Positions 11,641 through 25,212 of a stretch of DNA of 64,000 nucleotides are shown here, piece by piece. Within the stretch, counting starts at the first letter, position 1, and the number at the start of each line of letters is the position of its first letter. The notes under the pieces were generated by a model. That model worked only from the letters and a program-made list of their open reading frames with translations. It was not told where the DNA came from and ran no database searches. Made by a program: the position numbers and the translations under genes. Origin of the DNA: Aedes albopictus (Eukaryota; Arthropoda; Insecta; Diptera; Culicidae); NCBI RefSeq assembly GCF_035046485.1, contig NC_085138.1:330683421-330747420 (forward strand), in the 5' to 3' direction.

Positions 11641-12390
11641 TAATAAATACGAAATCATTGCCCCCAATTACGCAGTTCAATAATGACAGACAAAAACATT
11701 GCCTGAATGCATACCAAGTTTCGACATCTTCTTATACCGAAATCACGAAACGTCTTCCAGGGGAACACAGCCAGCCGAGTCACATCAAAAGCCAGCATCA
11801 TTGATTTAAATCTGAACTTTCGCTTCGGGCACAGCACGAGAACATCGAATGCTCTAAAAAAAATCTGAAAAGCTGCTCTGAATAGAACATGACTCAAGTG
11901 GTCTCCACTGGACGGGAAATGGGATGCACAGGCCCTGTGGGCAGTCTTCAGCAACAACGGCGGCTGCGGCACGGTTTAGTCCAGCCAGGATGGACGGTGA
12001 TGCTAAAGTCCTGGTTTGATGCGAGCTTCGCTTGTTTGGCTTATCGTGCGCGAGAAAGGGATGTGCTGCACGCTGTTGGTGGGTAGGTACGTGTGTGAAG
12101 ATTGTGCAGCAGTTTTCAGTCAATAACCATTCGGTTCGAGCGGCATTCAAAGTAGGGTAGGAAAACTTACTTTTGCTGCAGAACGTTTTATTGGGGACTT
12201 GGAACTATCGCTCTTGATTCGTATGTCTCTTTCGTCGGGCGGTTAATCAAGCTCAAATATAAAAAGCGGGCCTCGAAAACTGAATTGGCTGAATTTATCA
12301 AATGTGCCCATTGGACGCTTCAGAAAAGTTTTTCATTGAATTTCCTTACGATGATTATGAGTTGCTAATCTCGAATTAAATGATCCTATA
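11641..12390. other. Non-repetitive stretch, no gene supported
   Basis: Base composition is more balanced than in the microrepeat field. The two overlapping minus-strand frames (11655-11972, 105 codons; 11854-12150, 98 codons) show no domain, splice context or family resemblance that I recognise. I leave the stretch unassigned. Confidence 0.4.
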
Positions 12391-13070
12391 TTTTAGCGAT
12401 TTGTAGTTAGCCTCGATTTAGCCTCGGTTTTTAATTTGCTGTTGTAGGGTTTTTCGAGGCTAACTACAAATCGACCGAGGCTAAGGTTTTGGTGCCTTCT
12501 ATCGAAAAACCGATTGTCGCATCGGAAAGATCGCTTGATTTCCAAGCGGAATACCCCAAAAAACTTTTGCATTTGGCCTTTAATTGCCATTTCTAGAGCA
12601 AAAACAAATTTCCCCATAGCAACTCGCATGAAACCACCGATGCACTTTCCGAGGCTAACTACAAATCAACCGAGGCTGACGTTTTAGTGCCTTCTATCGA
12701 AAAACCGATCGCCGTATTCGAAAGATTGCGTGATTTCCAAGTGGAATACCTATAAAAACTTGTAGGTTTGCTGCAGAAATCGCCATTTTACGAGCAAAAC
12801 AGATTTGCTCATACCGATTCGCAGGTGCGCCTTCAGATGCACTTTTCGAGGCTAACTACAAATCGACCGAGGCTGAAGATTTGGTGCGTTCCATCGGAAA
12901 AAACAGCATTGCATAAGAAAGAAAAGATTATTTCCAAGCGAAAAACATATAATAACTTCAAATTTTCACATAAAATTGTCAAACAAAAAGCAAAAACAAA
13001 CTTGACTATATAAACTTGCATGCAAGTTTCGAGGCTCACTTCATTAAACCCAGAATAAGCGGCACAAAAT
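12391..13070 (+). repeat. Diverged satellite-related repeats (about 195 bp period)
   Basis: CGAGGCTAACTACAAATC recurs near 12457, 12649 and 12847, with a weaker copy near 13027, so the period is 180-197 bp. Each copy is followed by CCGAGGCTNANG(A/T)TTTGG, the same core that opens each monomer of the adjacent satellite (CCGAGGTTCAGGTTTTGG). This looks like a divergent edge or sister subfamily of the main array. Confidence 0.75.
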
Positions 13071-16000
13071 CACCGAGGCTCAGGTTTTGGCATAGTGATC
13101 GGTTCAATTTTGCACACACAATGGTAGATGGGATCCATATGAAGCGATTGAGCCCTTGGGATTGAAAAGCCATTGTGGCTTACTTAACTTTTTCACAAAA
13201 AAAACGTATTTCATATAATTTGAACGATTTTCAAGGATGCACCCTACAAAACCACCGAGGTTCAGGTTTTGGCTAAGTGATCGGTTCAGTTTTGCACAGA
13301 CATCGATAGATGGGATCCATATGAAGCGATTGAGCCCTTAGGATTGAAAATCCATTGTGGTTTTCTCAACTTTTTCACAAAAAAACGTATTTTATATAAT
13401 TAGAACGATTTTCAAGGATGTACCCTACAAAACCACCGAGGTTCAGGTTTTGGCATAGTGATCGGTTCAATTTAGCACCGACAATGATAGATGGGATCCA
13501 TATGAAGCGATTGAGCCCTAGAGATTGAAAATCCATTGTGGTTTTCTCAACTTTTTCACAAAAACACGTATTTCCTATAATTTGAACGATTTTCGAGGAT
13601 GCACCCTACAAAATCACCGAGGTTCAGGTTTTGGCATAGTGATCGGTTCAATTTAGCACCGACAATGGTAGATGGGATCCATATGAAGCGATTGAGCCCT
13701 AGAGATTGAAAATCCATTGTGGTTTTCTCAACTTTTTCACAAAAACACGTATTTCCTATAATTTGAACGATTTTCGAGGATGCACCCTACAAAATCACCG
13801 AGGTTTAGGTTTTGGCATAGTGATCGGTTCAATTTAGCACCGACAATGGTAGATGGGATCCATATGAAGCGATTGAGCCCTAGATATTGAAAATCCATTG
13901 TGGTTTTCTCAACTTTTTCACAAAACACGTATTTTATATAATTTGAACGATTTTCAAGGATGTACCCTACAAAACCACCGAGGTTCAGGTTTTGGCATAG
14001 TGATCGGTTCAATTTAGCACCGACAATGGTAGATGGGATCCATATGAAGCGATTGAGCCCTAGAGATTGAAAATCCATTGTGGTTTACTCAACTTTTTCA
14101 CAAAAACACGTATTTCATATAATTTGAACGATTTTCGAGGATGCACCCTACAAAATCACCAAAGTTCAGGTTTTGGCATAGTGATCGGTTCAATTTAGCA
14201 CCGACAATGGTAGATGGGATCCATATGAAGCGATTGAACCCTAGAGATTGAAAATCCATTGCGGTTTACTCAACTTTTTCACAAAAACACGTATTTCCTA
14301 TAATTTGAACGATTTTCAAGGATGCACCCTACAAAATCACCGAGGTTCAGGTTTTGGCATAGTTATCGGTTCAATTTAGCACCGACAATGGTAGATGGGA
14401 TCCATATGAAGCGATTGAGACCTATAGATTGAAAATCCATTGTGGTTTACTCAACTTTTTCACAAAAACACGTATTTCATATAATTAGAACGATTTTCAA
14501 GGATGCACCCTACAAAACCACCGAGGTTCAGGTTTTGGCTAAGTGATCGGTTCAACTTTGCACAGACATCGATAGATGGGATCCATATGAACCGATTGAG
14601 CCCTTAGGATTGAAAATCCATTGTGGTTTACTCAACTTTTTCACAAAAAAACGTATTTCATATAATTTCAACGATTTTCAAGGATGCACCCTACAAAATC
14701 ACCGAGGTTCATGTTTTGGCTAAGTGATAGGTTCAATTTTGCACAGACATCGATAGATGGGATCCATATGAAGCGATTGAGCCCTTAGGATTGAAAATCC
14801 ATTGTGGTTTACTCAACTTTTGCACAAAAACACGTATTTCATATAATTTGAACGATTTTCAAGGATGCACCCTACAAAACCACCGAGGTTCAGGTTTTGG
14901 CTAAGTGATCGGTTCAACTTTGCACATACATCGATAGATGGGATCCATATGAACCGATTGAGCCCTTAGGATTGAAAATCCATTGTGGTTTACTCAACTT
15001 TTTCACAAAAAAACGTATTTCATATAATTTCAACGATTTTCAAGGATGCACCCTACAAAATCACCGAGGTTCATGTTTTGGCTAAGTGATAGGTTCAATT
15101 TTGCACAGACATCGATAGATGGGATCCATATGAAGCGATTGAGCCCTTAGGATTGAAAATCCATTGTGGTTTACTCAACTTTTGCACAAAAACACGTATT
15201 TCATATAATTTGAACGATTTTCAAGGATGCACCCTACAAAACCACCGAGGTTCAGGTTTTGGCTAAGTGATAGGTTCAATTTTGCACAGACATCAATAGA
15301 TGGGATCCATATGAAGCGATTGAGCCCTTAGGATTGAAAATCCATTGTGGTTTACTCAACTTTTTCACAAAAAAGCGTATTCCATATAATTTGAACGATT
15401 TTCAAGGATGCACCCTACAAAACCACCGAGGTTCAGGTTTTGGCTAAGTGATCGGTTCAATTTTGCACAGACATCGATAGATGGGATCCATATGAAGCGA
15501 TTGAGCCCTTAGGATTGAAAATCCATTGTGGTTTACTCAACTTTTTCACAAAAACACGTATTTCATATAATTTGAACGATTTTCAAGGATGCACCCTACA
15601 AAACCACCGAGGTTCAGGTTTTGGCTAAGTGATCGGTTCAATTTTGCACAGACATCAATAGATGGGATCCATATGAAGCGATTGAGCCCTTAGGATTGAA
15701 AATCCATTGTGGTTTACTCAACTTTTTCACAAAAAAGCGTATTCCATATAATTTGAACGATTTTCAAGGATGCACCCTACAAAACCACCGAGGTTCAGGT
15801 TTTGGCTAAGTGATCGGTTCAATTTTGCACAGACATCGATAGATGGGATCCATATGAAGCGATTGAGCCCTTAGGATTGAAAATCCATTGTGGTTTACTC
15901 AACTTTTGCACAAAAACACGTATTTCATATAATTTGAACGATTTTCAAGGATGCACCCTACAAAACCACCGAGGTTCAGGTTTTGGCTAAGTGATCGGTT

Positions 16001-17812
16001 CAATTTTGCACAGACATCAATAGATGGGATCCATATGAAGCGATTGAGCCCTTAGGATTGAAAATCCATTGTGGTTTACTCAACTTTTTCACAAACAAGC
16101 GTATTCCATATAATTTCAACGATTTTCAAGGATGCACCCTACAAAATCACCGAGGTTCATGTTTTGGCTAAGTGATAGGTTCAATTTTGAACAGACATCA
16201 ATAGATGGGATCCATATGAAGCGATTGAGCCCTTAGGATTGAAAATCCATTGTGGTTTACTCAACTTTTTCACAAAAAAGCGTATTCCATATAATTTGAA
16301 CGATTTTCAAGGATGCACCCTACAAAACCACCGAGGTTCAGGTTTTAGCTAAGTGATCGGTTCAATTTGCACACACAACGGTAGATGGGATTCATATGAA
16401 GCGATTGAGCCCTAGAGATTGAAAATCCATTGTGGTTTACTCAACTTTTTCACAAAAACACGTATTTCATATAATTTGAACGATTTTCAAGGATGCACCC
16501 TACAAAACCACCGAGGTTCAGGTTTTGGCTAAGTGATCGGTTCAATTTTGCACAGACATCAATAGATGGGATCCATATGAAGCGATTGAGCCCTTAGGAT
16601 TGAAAATCCATTGTGGTTTACTCAACTTTTTCACAAAAACACGTATTTCATATAATTTGAACGATTTTCAAGGATGCACCCTACAAAACCACCGAGGTTC
16701 AGGTTTTAGCTAAGTGATCGGTTCAATTTTGCACACACAACGGTAGATGGGATTCATATGAAGCGATTGAGCCCTAGAGATTGAAAATCCATTGTGGTTT
16801 ACTAAACTTTTTCACAAAAAAGCGTATTCCATATAATTTGAACGATTTTCAAGGATGTACCCTACAAAACCACCGAGGTTCAGGTTTTGGCATAGTGATT
16901 GGTTCAATTTAGCACCGACAATGGTAAATGTGATCCATATGAACCGATTGAGCCTTTAGGATTGAAAATCCATTGTGGTTTACTCAACTTTTTCACAAAA
17001 ACACGTATTTCATATAATTTGAACGATTTTCAAGGATGTACCCTACAAAACCACCGAGGTTCAGGTTTTGGCATATTGATTGGTTCAATTTAGCACCGAC
17101 AATGGTAAATGTGATCCATATGAACCGATTGAGCCCTAGAGATTGAAAATCTTTTGTGGTTTACTCAACTTTTTCACAAAAACACGTATTTCATATAATT
17201 TGAACGATTTTCAAGGATGTACCCTACAAAACCACCGAGGTTCAGGTTTTGGCATAGTGATTGGTTCAATTTAGAGGTTCCATTTCCCGACCATTTTGGT
17301 TGTCCCGGGATTCGGGATAAAATTTGTTGCTTGTCCCGGGAAATCCCGGAATCCCGGGAAATTTTTCAATGTGCTTAAAAACGCATTTTTGCAATCAGGA
17401 ATATGTTTTATTCATCAATTAAAAAAATCAATGGTTCAAATCAATTCTGGTCTTATCAATTTGAATTCGTTCTCTGAATACGCTTCCTTTTGGCGCCGTT
17501 TGTTGATTCTTATCAACTTTGAAGTTACTTTTCGTAAGCTTCGAATACAAGAAACTCAAGCTGCCTTCCGCAGACAGTAATATAGCATCTCGTCTTCCCA
17601 ATGATTCCGAAGCAAGTCTGATTGATTGAAGAGCTTCCTGAAGGTTTTTTTTTGTTCCAACCTGAAAATCACTGTCCAACATAAGTCTAAAAAAGCCCTT
17701 TTAGAAAAATTTTTCTCTGATGCAATCAAAACCGTGAATGAAGTGCTCCAGCAATGTTTTAGTCGAGTTCCAACAAGTTTTGTAGTCCACACACAGATAA
17801 TAGTTATTTATG

Positions 17813-18066
17813 TAACGAGTTGCAAAAAGTTGATTTTTTCAGCACGAGTCGTACATTTATCCAACGAGGCTTGCCGAGTTGGATAAATAAGAAGAGTTCT
17901 GAAAAAATCGAGTTTTGCAACGAGTTCCATACAAAATTTTATGCAATGAATTTTTCATCATACAACTCATTTGAGTTGCATAATGTTCATAATGCAACTC
18001 AAATGAGTTGCATAATGGACATTATGCAACTATTTTTCATTATGCAACTCATTTCAGTTGCATAAT
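17813..18066. repeat. Foldback sequences inside the hAT element
   Basis: Two adjacent inverted repeats. In 17815-17935, AACGAGTTGCAAAA and GATTTTTTCAG reappear in reverse complement around a TTATCCAACGAGGC/GCCGAGTTGGATAA core. In 17940-18066, ATGCAACTCATTTGAGTTGC and its complement alternate several times. These are probably a second foldback element nested in the hAT element. Confidence 0.6.
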
Positions 18067-18085
18067 AAACCGATACGGAAAAGTT

Positions 18086-18139
18086 TTTTTTTGTCTTTAT
18101 TAAAGAGATTTTCAGCCCTGGGCTGGTTCATCTCTACAC
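18086..18139 (-). mobile_element. Mini retro-insertion (about 54 bp), copy 1
   Basis: An exact 11-bp duplication ACGGAAAAGTT (18075-18085 and 18140-18150) flanks 54 bp that begin with poly(T), so the element lies on the minus strand with an A tail. In sense it has a stem-loop (GAGAT...ATCTC outside, AGCCC...GGGCT inside) followed by an AATAAA signal and the tail. Related copies lie at 25163-25212 and 30944-30995. Confidence 0.7.
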
Positions 18140-21100
18140 ACGGAAAAGTTGGTCGTTATGATACTGAAATGAGTAGCATAAAATTGAAATTATGATACTG
18201 AATTGCATAAAGTGGTTTATGTAACATTTTCGTATTTTTTTGTTAAAGGCTATTTTCGAACAAAAAAATCAAGAATCTTCGAATACGTTTCAGAGACTCT
18301 CCAAATTCAAATCAAAGCGAAAAAAAATGTGTAAGAAATGTGTGTCCCGGGAATCCCGGGATTTTCGGGACGGTAAAAATGTTATCCCGGGATTCGGGAA
18401 ATCCCGAATTTTTCAAGATCCCGGGATTTTTTGTCCCGGGATATCCCGGGTTGGAACCTCTAGTTCAATTTAGCACCGACAATGGTAAATGTGATCCATA
18501 TGAACCGATTGAGCCCTAGAGATTGAAAATCTTTTGTGGTTTACTCAACTTTTTCACAAAAACACGTATTTCATATAATTTGAACGATTTTCAAGGATGT
18601 ACCCTACAAAACCACCGAGGTTCAGGTTTTGGCATAGTGATTGGTTCAATTTAGCACCGACAATGGTAAATGTGATCCATATGAACCGATTGAGCCCTAG
18701 AGATTGAAAATCTTTTGTGGTTTACTCAACTTTTTCACAAAAACACGTATTTCATATAATTTGAACGATTTTCAAGGATGTACCCTACAAAACCACCAAG
18801 GTTCAGGTTTTGGCATAGTGATCGATTCAATTTAGCACCGACAATGGTAGATGTGATCCATATGAAGCGATTGAGCCCTTAGGACTGAAAATCCATTGTG
18901 GTTTACTCAACTTTTTCACAAAAACACGTATTTCATATAATTTGAACGATTTTCAAGGATGTACCCTACAAAACCACCGAGGTTCAGGTTTTGGCATAGT
19001 GATCGGTTCAATTTAGCACCGACAATGGTAGATGTGATCCATATGAAGCGATTGAGCCCTTAGGACTGAAAATCCATTGTGGTTTACTCAACTTTTTCAC
19101 AAAAACACGTATTTCATATAATTTGAACGATTTTCAAGGATGCACCCTACAAAACCACCGAGGTTCAGGTTTTGGCTAAGTGATCGGTTCAATTTTGCAC
19201 AGACATCAATAGATGGGATCCATATGAAGCGATTGAGCCCTTAGGATTGAAAATTCATTGTGGTTTACTCAACTTTTTCACAAAAACACGTATTTCATAT
19301 AATTTGAACGATTTTCAAGGATGCACCCTACAAAACCACCGAGGTTCAGATTTTGGCATAGTGATTGGTTCAATTTAGCACCGACAATGGTAAATGTGAT
19401 CCATATGAACCGGTTGAGCCCTAGAGATTGAAAATCTTTTGTGGTTTACTAAACTTTTTCACAAAAACACGTATTTCATATAATTTGAACGATTTTCAAG
19501 AATGCACCCTACAAAACCACCGAGGTTCAGGTTTTGGCATAGTGATCGGTTCAATTTAGCACCGATAATGGTAGATGTGATCCATATGAAGCGATTGAGC
19601 CCTTAGGATTGAAAATTCATTGTGGTTTACTCAACTTTTTCACAAAAACGTATTTCATATAATTTGAACGATTTTCAAGGATGCACCCTACAAAACCACC
19701 GAGGTTCAGGTTTTAGCTAAGTGATCGGTTCAATTTTGCACACACAACGGTAGATGGGATTCATATGAAGCGATTGAGCCCTAGAGATTGAAAATCCATT
19801 GTGGTTTACTAAACTTTTTCACAAAAACACGTATTTCATATAATTTGAACGATTTTCAAGGATGCACCCTGCAAAACCACCGAGGTTCAGGTTTTGGCAT
19901 AGTGATCGGTTCAATTTAGCACCGACAATGGTAGATGTGATCCATATGAAGCGATTGAGCCCTTAGGATTGAAAATCCATTGTGGTTTACTCAACTTTTT
20001 CACAAAAAAGCGTATTTCATATAATTTGAACGATTTTCAAGGATGCACCCTACAAAACCACCGAGGTTCAGGCTTTGGCTAAGTGATCGGTTCAATTTAG
20101 CACCGACAATGGTAGATGGGATCCATATGAAGCGATTGAGCCCTTAGGATTGAAAATTCATTGTGGTTTACTCAACTTTTTCACAAAAACGTATTTCATA
20201 TAATTTGAACGATTTTCAAGGATGCACCCTACAAAACCACCGAGGTTTTAGCTAAGTGATCGGTTCAATTTTGCACACACAACGGTAGATGGGATTCATA
20301 TGAAGCGATTGAGCCCTAGAGATTGAAAATCCATTGTGGTTTACTCAACTTTTTCACAAAAACACGTATTTCATATAATTTGAACGATTTTCAAGGATGT
20401 ACCCTACAAAACCACCGAGGTTCAGATTTTGGCATAGTGATTGGTTCAATTTAGCACCGACAATGGTAAATGTGATCCATATGAACCGGTTGAGCCCTAG
20501 AGATTGAAAATCTTTTGTGGTTTACTAAACTTTTTCACAAAAACACGTATTTCATATAATTTGAACGATTTTCAAGAATGCACCCTACAAAACCACCGAG
20601 GTTCAGGTTTTGGCATAGTGATCGGTTCAATTTAGCACCGACAATGGTAGATGTGATCCATATGAAGCGATTGAGCCCTTAGGATTGAAAATTCATTGTG
20701 GTTTACTCAACTTTTTCACAAAAACGTATTTCATATAATTTGAACGATTTTCAAGGATGCACCCTACAAAACCACCGAGGTTCAGGTTTTAGCTAAGTGA
20801 TCGGTTCAATTTTGCACACACAACGGTAGATGGGATTCATATGAAGCGATTGAGCCCTAGAGATTGAAAATCCATTGTGGTTTACTCAACTTTTTCACAA
20901 AAACACGTATTTCATATAATTTGAACGATTTTCAAGGATGCACCCTGCAAAACCACCGAGGTTCAGGTTTTAGCTAAGTGATCGGTTCAATTTTGCACAC
21001 ATAACGGTAGATGGGATCCATATGAAGCGATTGAGCCCTTAGGATTGAAAATTCATTGTGGTTTACTCAACTTTTTCACAAAAACGTATTTCATATAATT

Positions 21101-22949
21101 TGAACGATTTTCAAGGATGCACCCTACAAAACCACCGAGGTTCAGGTTTTAGCTAAGTGATCGGTTCAATTTTGCACACACAACGGTAGATGTGATTCAT
21201 ATGAAGCGATTGAGCCCTAGAGATTGAAAATCCATTGTGATTTACTCAACTTTTTCACAAAAACACGTATTTCATATAATTTGAACGATTTTCAAGGATG
21301 CACCCTGCAAAACCACCGAGGTTCAGGTTTTGGCATAGTGATCGGTTCAATTTAGCACCGACAATGGTAGATGTAATCCATATGAACCGGTTGAGCCCTA
21401 GAGATTGAAAATCTTTTGTGGTTTACTAAACTTTTTCACAAAAACACGTATTTCATATAATTTGAACGATTTTCAAGAATGCACCCTACAAAACCACCGA
21501 GGTTCAGGTTTTGGCATAGTGATCGGTTCAATTTAGCACCGACAATGGTAGATGTGATCCATATGAAGCGATTGAGCCCTTAGGATTGAAAATTCATTGT
21601 GGTTTACTCAACTTTTTCACAAAAACGTATTTCATATAATTTGAACGATTTTCAAGGATGCACCCTACAAAACCACCGAGGTTCAGGTTTTAGCTAAGTG
21701 ATCGGTTCAATTTTGCACACACAACGGTAGATGGGATTCATATGAAGCGATTGAGCCCTAGAGATTGAAAATCCATTGTGGTTTACTCAACTTTTTCACA
21801 AAAACACGTATTTCATATAATTTGAACGATTTTCAAGGATGCACCCTGCAAAACCACCGAGGTTCAGGTTTTAGCTAAGTGATCGGTTCAATTTTGCACA
21901 CATAACGGTAGATGGGATCCATATGAAGCGATTGAGCCCTTAGGATTGAAAATTCATTGTGGTTTACTCAACTTTTTCACAAAAACGTATTTCATATAAT
22001 TTGAACGATTTTCAAGGATGCACCCTACAAAACCACCGAGGTTCAGGTTTTAGCTAAGTGATCGGTTCAATTTTGCACACACAACGGTAGATGTGATTCA
22101 TATGAAGCGATTGAGCCCTAGAGATTGAAAATCCATTGTGATTTACTCAACTTTTTCACAAAAACACGTATTTCATATAATTTGAACGATTTTCAAGGAT
22201 GCACCCTGCAAAACCACCGAGGTTCAGGTTTTGGCATAGTGATCGGTTCAATTTAGCACCGACAATGGTAGATGTAATCCATATGATGCGATTGAGCCCT
22301 TAGGATTGAAAATCCATTGTGGTTTACTCAACTTTTTCACAAAAACACGTATTTCATATAATTTGAACGATTTTCAAGGATGCACCCTACAAAACCACCG
22401 AGGTTCAGATTTTGGCTAAGTGATTGGTTCAATTTTGCACATACATCGATAGATGGGATCCATATGAAGCGATTGAGCCCTTAGGATTAAAAATCCATTG
22501 TGGTTTACTCAACTTTTTCACAAAAAAAACGTATTTCATATAATTTCAACGATTTTCAAGGATGCACCCTACAAAACCACCGAGGTTCAGGTTTTGGCTA
22601 AGTGATCGGTTCAATTTTGCACAGACATCGATAGGTGGGATCCATATGAAGCGATTGAGCCCTTAGGATTGAAAATCCATTGTAGTTTACTCAACTTTTT
22701 CACAAAAAACGTATTTCATATAATTTAAACGATTTTCAAGGATGCACCCTACAAAACCACCGAGGTTCAGATTTTGGCATAGTGATTGGTTCAATTTTGC
22801 ACATACATCGATAGATGGGATCCATATGAAGCGATTGAGCCCTTAGGATTGAAAATCCATTGTGGTTTACTCAACTTTTTCACAAAAAAAAACCAGATTA
22901 ATCCACCTAGTGGTGATAGTGCCTTTCTCGTCGAATATGTACTCATAAA

Positions 22950-23734
22950 CTTTTCTTCGACGTTAGCCAAAAAGTTCCTGAATCCTGAAAACACTTTACA
23001 CTAGCAACAATTTTAACAAAGCCTCCATCGATTTTCGAAACTTATTGATGATACATATTCCGATGTTATGTTCAACAACAAAACAGAGCAGAAAAAGATC
23101 ATACCTCTCAGTTGACTGCTTGACCATCTTAACCCTAGTCGTGTATTGGGGTCATTGTGACCCCATTCCATCCACTACGGCAGCGGGGTGAGCGTCAGCT
23201 AATGCTTGAAGAAGGATAACTTTATTCACAATCACAGATCACTTTGTGATCTTCGCCAATGTTTATTTCAGCACACTTTAGGCTATATTTTATTATCATT
23301 GGTAACACGATTCATGTAAAATTTGACCTTCCTACGAGGTAAATGCAGAAAATGTAAATTTTCCATTCAAATTTCAATCGCAATGAGAAGAGTGAGGGCT
23401 CAACCAGCCGCACCCAAATTAAGAGCAGTAATTTTAGAAGCATAAGGAGATTGGAGATTGATAAACTGTATAAGGTTGACGCGATTAAATTATATTTTTA
23501 TATAAAACGTTGATCCATCCTACTATACATTTACACCGCAGGAATCTGAAATGGTGTGATTTGAAGAGATCGCTTTGGTCACGATTTCGTTCTCTCGCAT
23601 ATATGAAGACTTTGATCATTTCTTCATGTATAATCTTACCCAAAGTTTACATGGTATCAAAAAAGCCACACTTTGATTTATTGCTTTGACATTTATTTTG
23701 TTAACCTTTATAATTCCGCTATTTGATGTGCAGC
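22950..23734 (+). other. 5' internal region of composite element, no gene
   Basis: AT-rich and without a long frame. It is colinear with the reverse complement of 1590-2690. A segment near 23130-23200 contains GGGGTCATTGTGACCCC, a 17-bp palindrome around the centre TTG, similar to motifs in the TTAA-flanked MITE at 31 kb. Nothing else is supported. Confidence 0.45.
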
Positions 23735-25162
23735 TTGCATGGGTTTGGTTAAATTTTACGTTTGCCTACTTCCGGCGGGACACCTGGAACTGATTCCGGT
23801 TGTCTCAAATAAGGTCTATGTTTTTTTCAACTGTTCATCGCGTGACCTGAAAAGCCGGAAATTGATGCGATTTGAGGCTATTTTCTTGCTAACCGTTCGG
23901 CAAATTTTTGAAAATGCCGCGATTTTATGTATCGCATGCATGGTTTTGGTTCTCTTCTATCAAATCACACCCGCAACCGATTCGGAACTACTGTGGCCTG
24001 AGACTATTTTCTTGTTGACTGTTTATCAGATTATCAAAAACGCCGCTATGGTTTAGTTCCTTTCTATATTTTACCACTTCCGACGCGTTACTCATCTTGT
24101 CACCAGTTCTGGAACACTACCGGTTCTCCCAAATATGGTCTGAGATTATTTGTTACTGAATAAGTCATCGATATGTCGCATGTATTGGTTCTCTTTTATA
24201 TACTCAAATGATCATTTCTGGCGGGACACCCGTAACACACTGATAGGACTTGCGTCTATTTTCTTGCAACTGTTCATCATGTTACCTAAAAAGCTGAAAC
24301 GAGACCGGACAATACGTAGCTCGATATGGGGCCAAAACGGACCAGCTGCTGATTGGTTGATTTTATGCTATTAGAAAAAAGCAAAAACCATCCGACCGTT
24401 CCCGACCGCGTGTGGGCAGTGTTGTCAAAAGCGATTTAAAATACGATCTGCATCATGATCTGCATGCATTTTCATTATGATATAAGTGCATTACAATAAT
24501 GAAAGAGAATTAATTTTCCCATTCGTTATAATTAATTGAATGTATGAAGAATTAAATAAGAAACTCAACATTCAAAAACTGTTATTACGGAGATTGTTTC
24601 ATCTGCAGAGTAACGACATCTCGGTGACCATTTTGTATGATAATCGTGAATTGTGATCAATTTTGAAGAAAATCTAGCTTCAGCGTTAAGGTATTTTTAC
24701 CAAAGAATTATGTTTACAAACATCATTTAGAACTAGTCATTCATGAGTTTTTATTTACGAACACGCTATGGACAATCAATCAAATTATGGAAGTTATCTC
24801 CCTTTGCTCGTTCCCCTAATCTTATGACAACATTTATGGGCTCTTCTCATTTTTGTTTCATCCGTCCTGTATTTCAAATTACTCAAATAAAATATTACAA
24901 TGATATTTACCGTAAAGAACTTTGATCTTGAAGCAACATAAAACATTTGGCAACACTTGCCCGAACGACGATCGAAGCGAAACGTAAATAAACAACAAAC
25001 ATTTCGGAAGAAAAGAAGATCAATAAGAAGCCAGTTGTCCGGTCTCGTCTCAGCTAAAAAGCCGTGATTTGAGGTATCGCATGCATGGGTTTGGTGTCAC
25101 TTCCGGCCCGGAACCGGTTGCGAAACACTACTGATAGTCTCTTAAATAGTCTGAGCCTATTT

Positions 25163-25212
25163 TTTTTTTTGTTTAGAGAGACTTTACCGTTCTCGGCATT
25201 CGTCTCTTAACT
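25163..25212 (-). mobile_element. Mini retro-insertion (about 50 bp), copy 2
   Basis: A 12-bp duplication CTGAGCCTATTT (25151-25162 and 25213-25224) flanks a poly(T)-headed insert. In sense it forms AGAGAC...GTCTCT outside and CCG...CGG inside, then an A tail. Architecture is as in 18086-18139, but the paired bases differ. Confidence 0.65.

Larger units (their letters stand above)
17272..18462. mobile_element. hAT-type non-autonomous element inside the satellite
   Basis: Terminal inverted repeats are TAGAGGTTCCA and its exact complement. The 8-bp target duplication GTTCAATT (17264-17271 and 18463-18470) occurs once in intact monomers, so the boundaries are exact. Subterminal regions carry many CCCGGGAT words in both orientations, like transposase-binding repeats. 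An 8-bp duplication suits hAT. No transposase frame survives: the open frames (longest 94 codons) are unrelated to hAT motifs. Confidence 0.9.
13071..22888 (+). repeat. Satellite array, about 180-bp monomer
   Basis: Monomers start CACCGAGGTTCAGG at 13434, 13615, 13796, 13976, 14157 and onward, 180-181 bp apart. After removing the 1.2-kb insert at 17272-18462 about 8.6 kb remain, or about 48 monomers. Most contain GGATCCATATG. Variants (CACCGACAATGG, CACAGACATCGATAG, CACACACAACGG) are arranged in higher-order patterns: a dimer of about 362 bp over 15242-16147, and a five-monomer block of about 900 bp duplicated at 20577-21476 and 21477-22376. Short open frames are incidental. Confidence 0.97.

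Noticed and set aside
11655..12150. Overlapping minus-strand ORFs of about 100 codons
   Set aside because: No domain or context; chance frames in a more GC-balanced stretch.
13071..22888. CRISPR-like array
   Set aside because: Repeats are contiguous monomers of about 180 bp without unique spacers, in eukaryotic DNA.
13071..22888. CENP-B box
   Set aside because: I saw no match to the 17-bp CENP-B box pattern in the monomers I read.
24415..24965. hAT element with GGGCAGTGTTGTCAAA ends
   Set aside because: Weak 15-bp inverted similarity and no matching target duplication.
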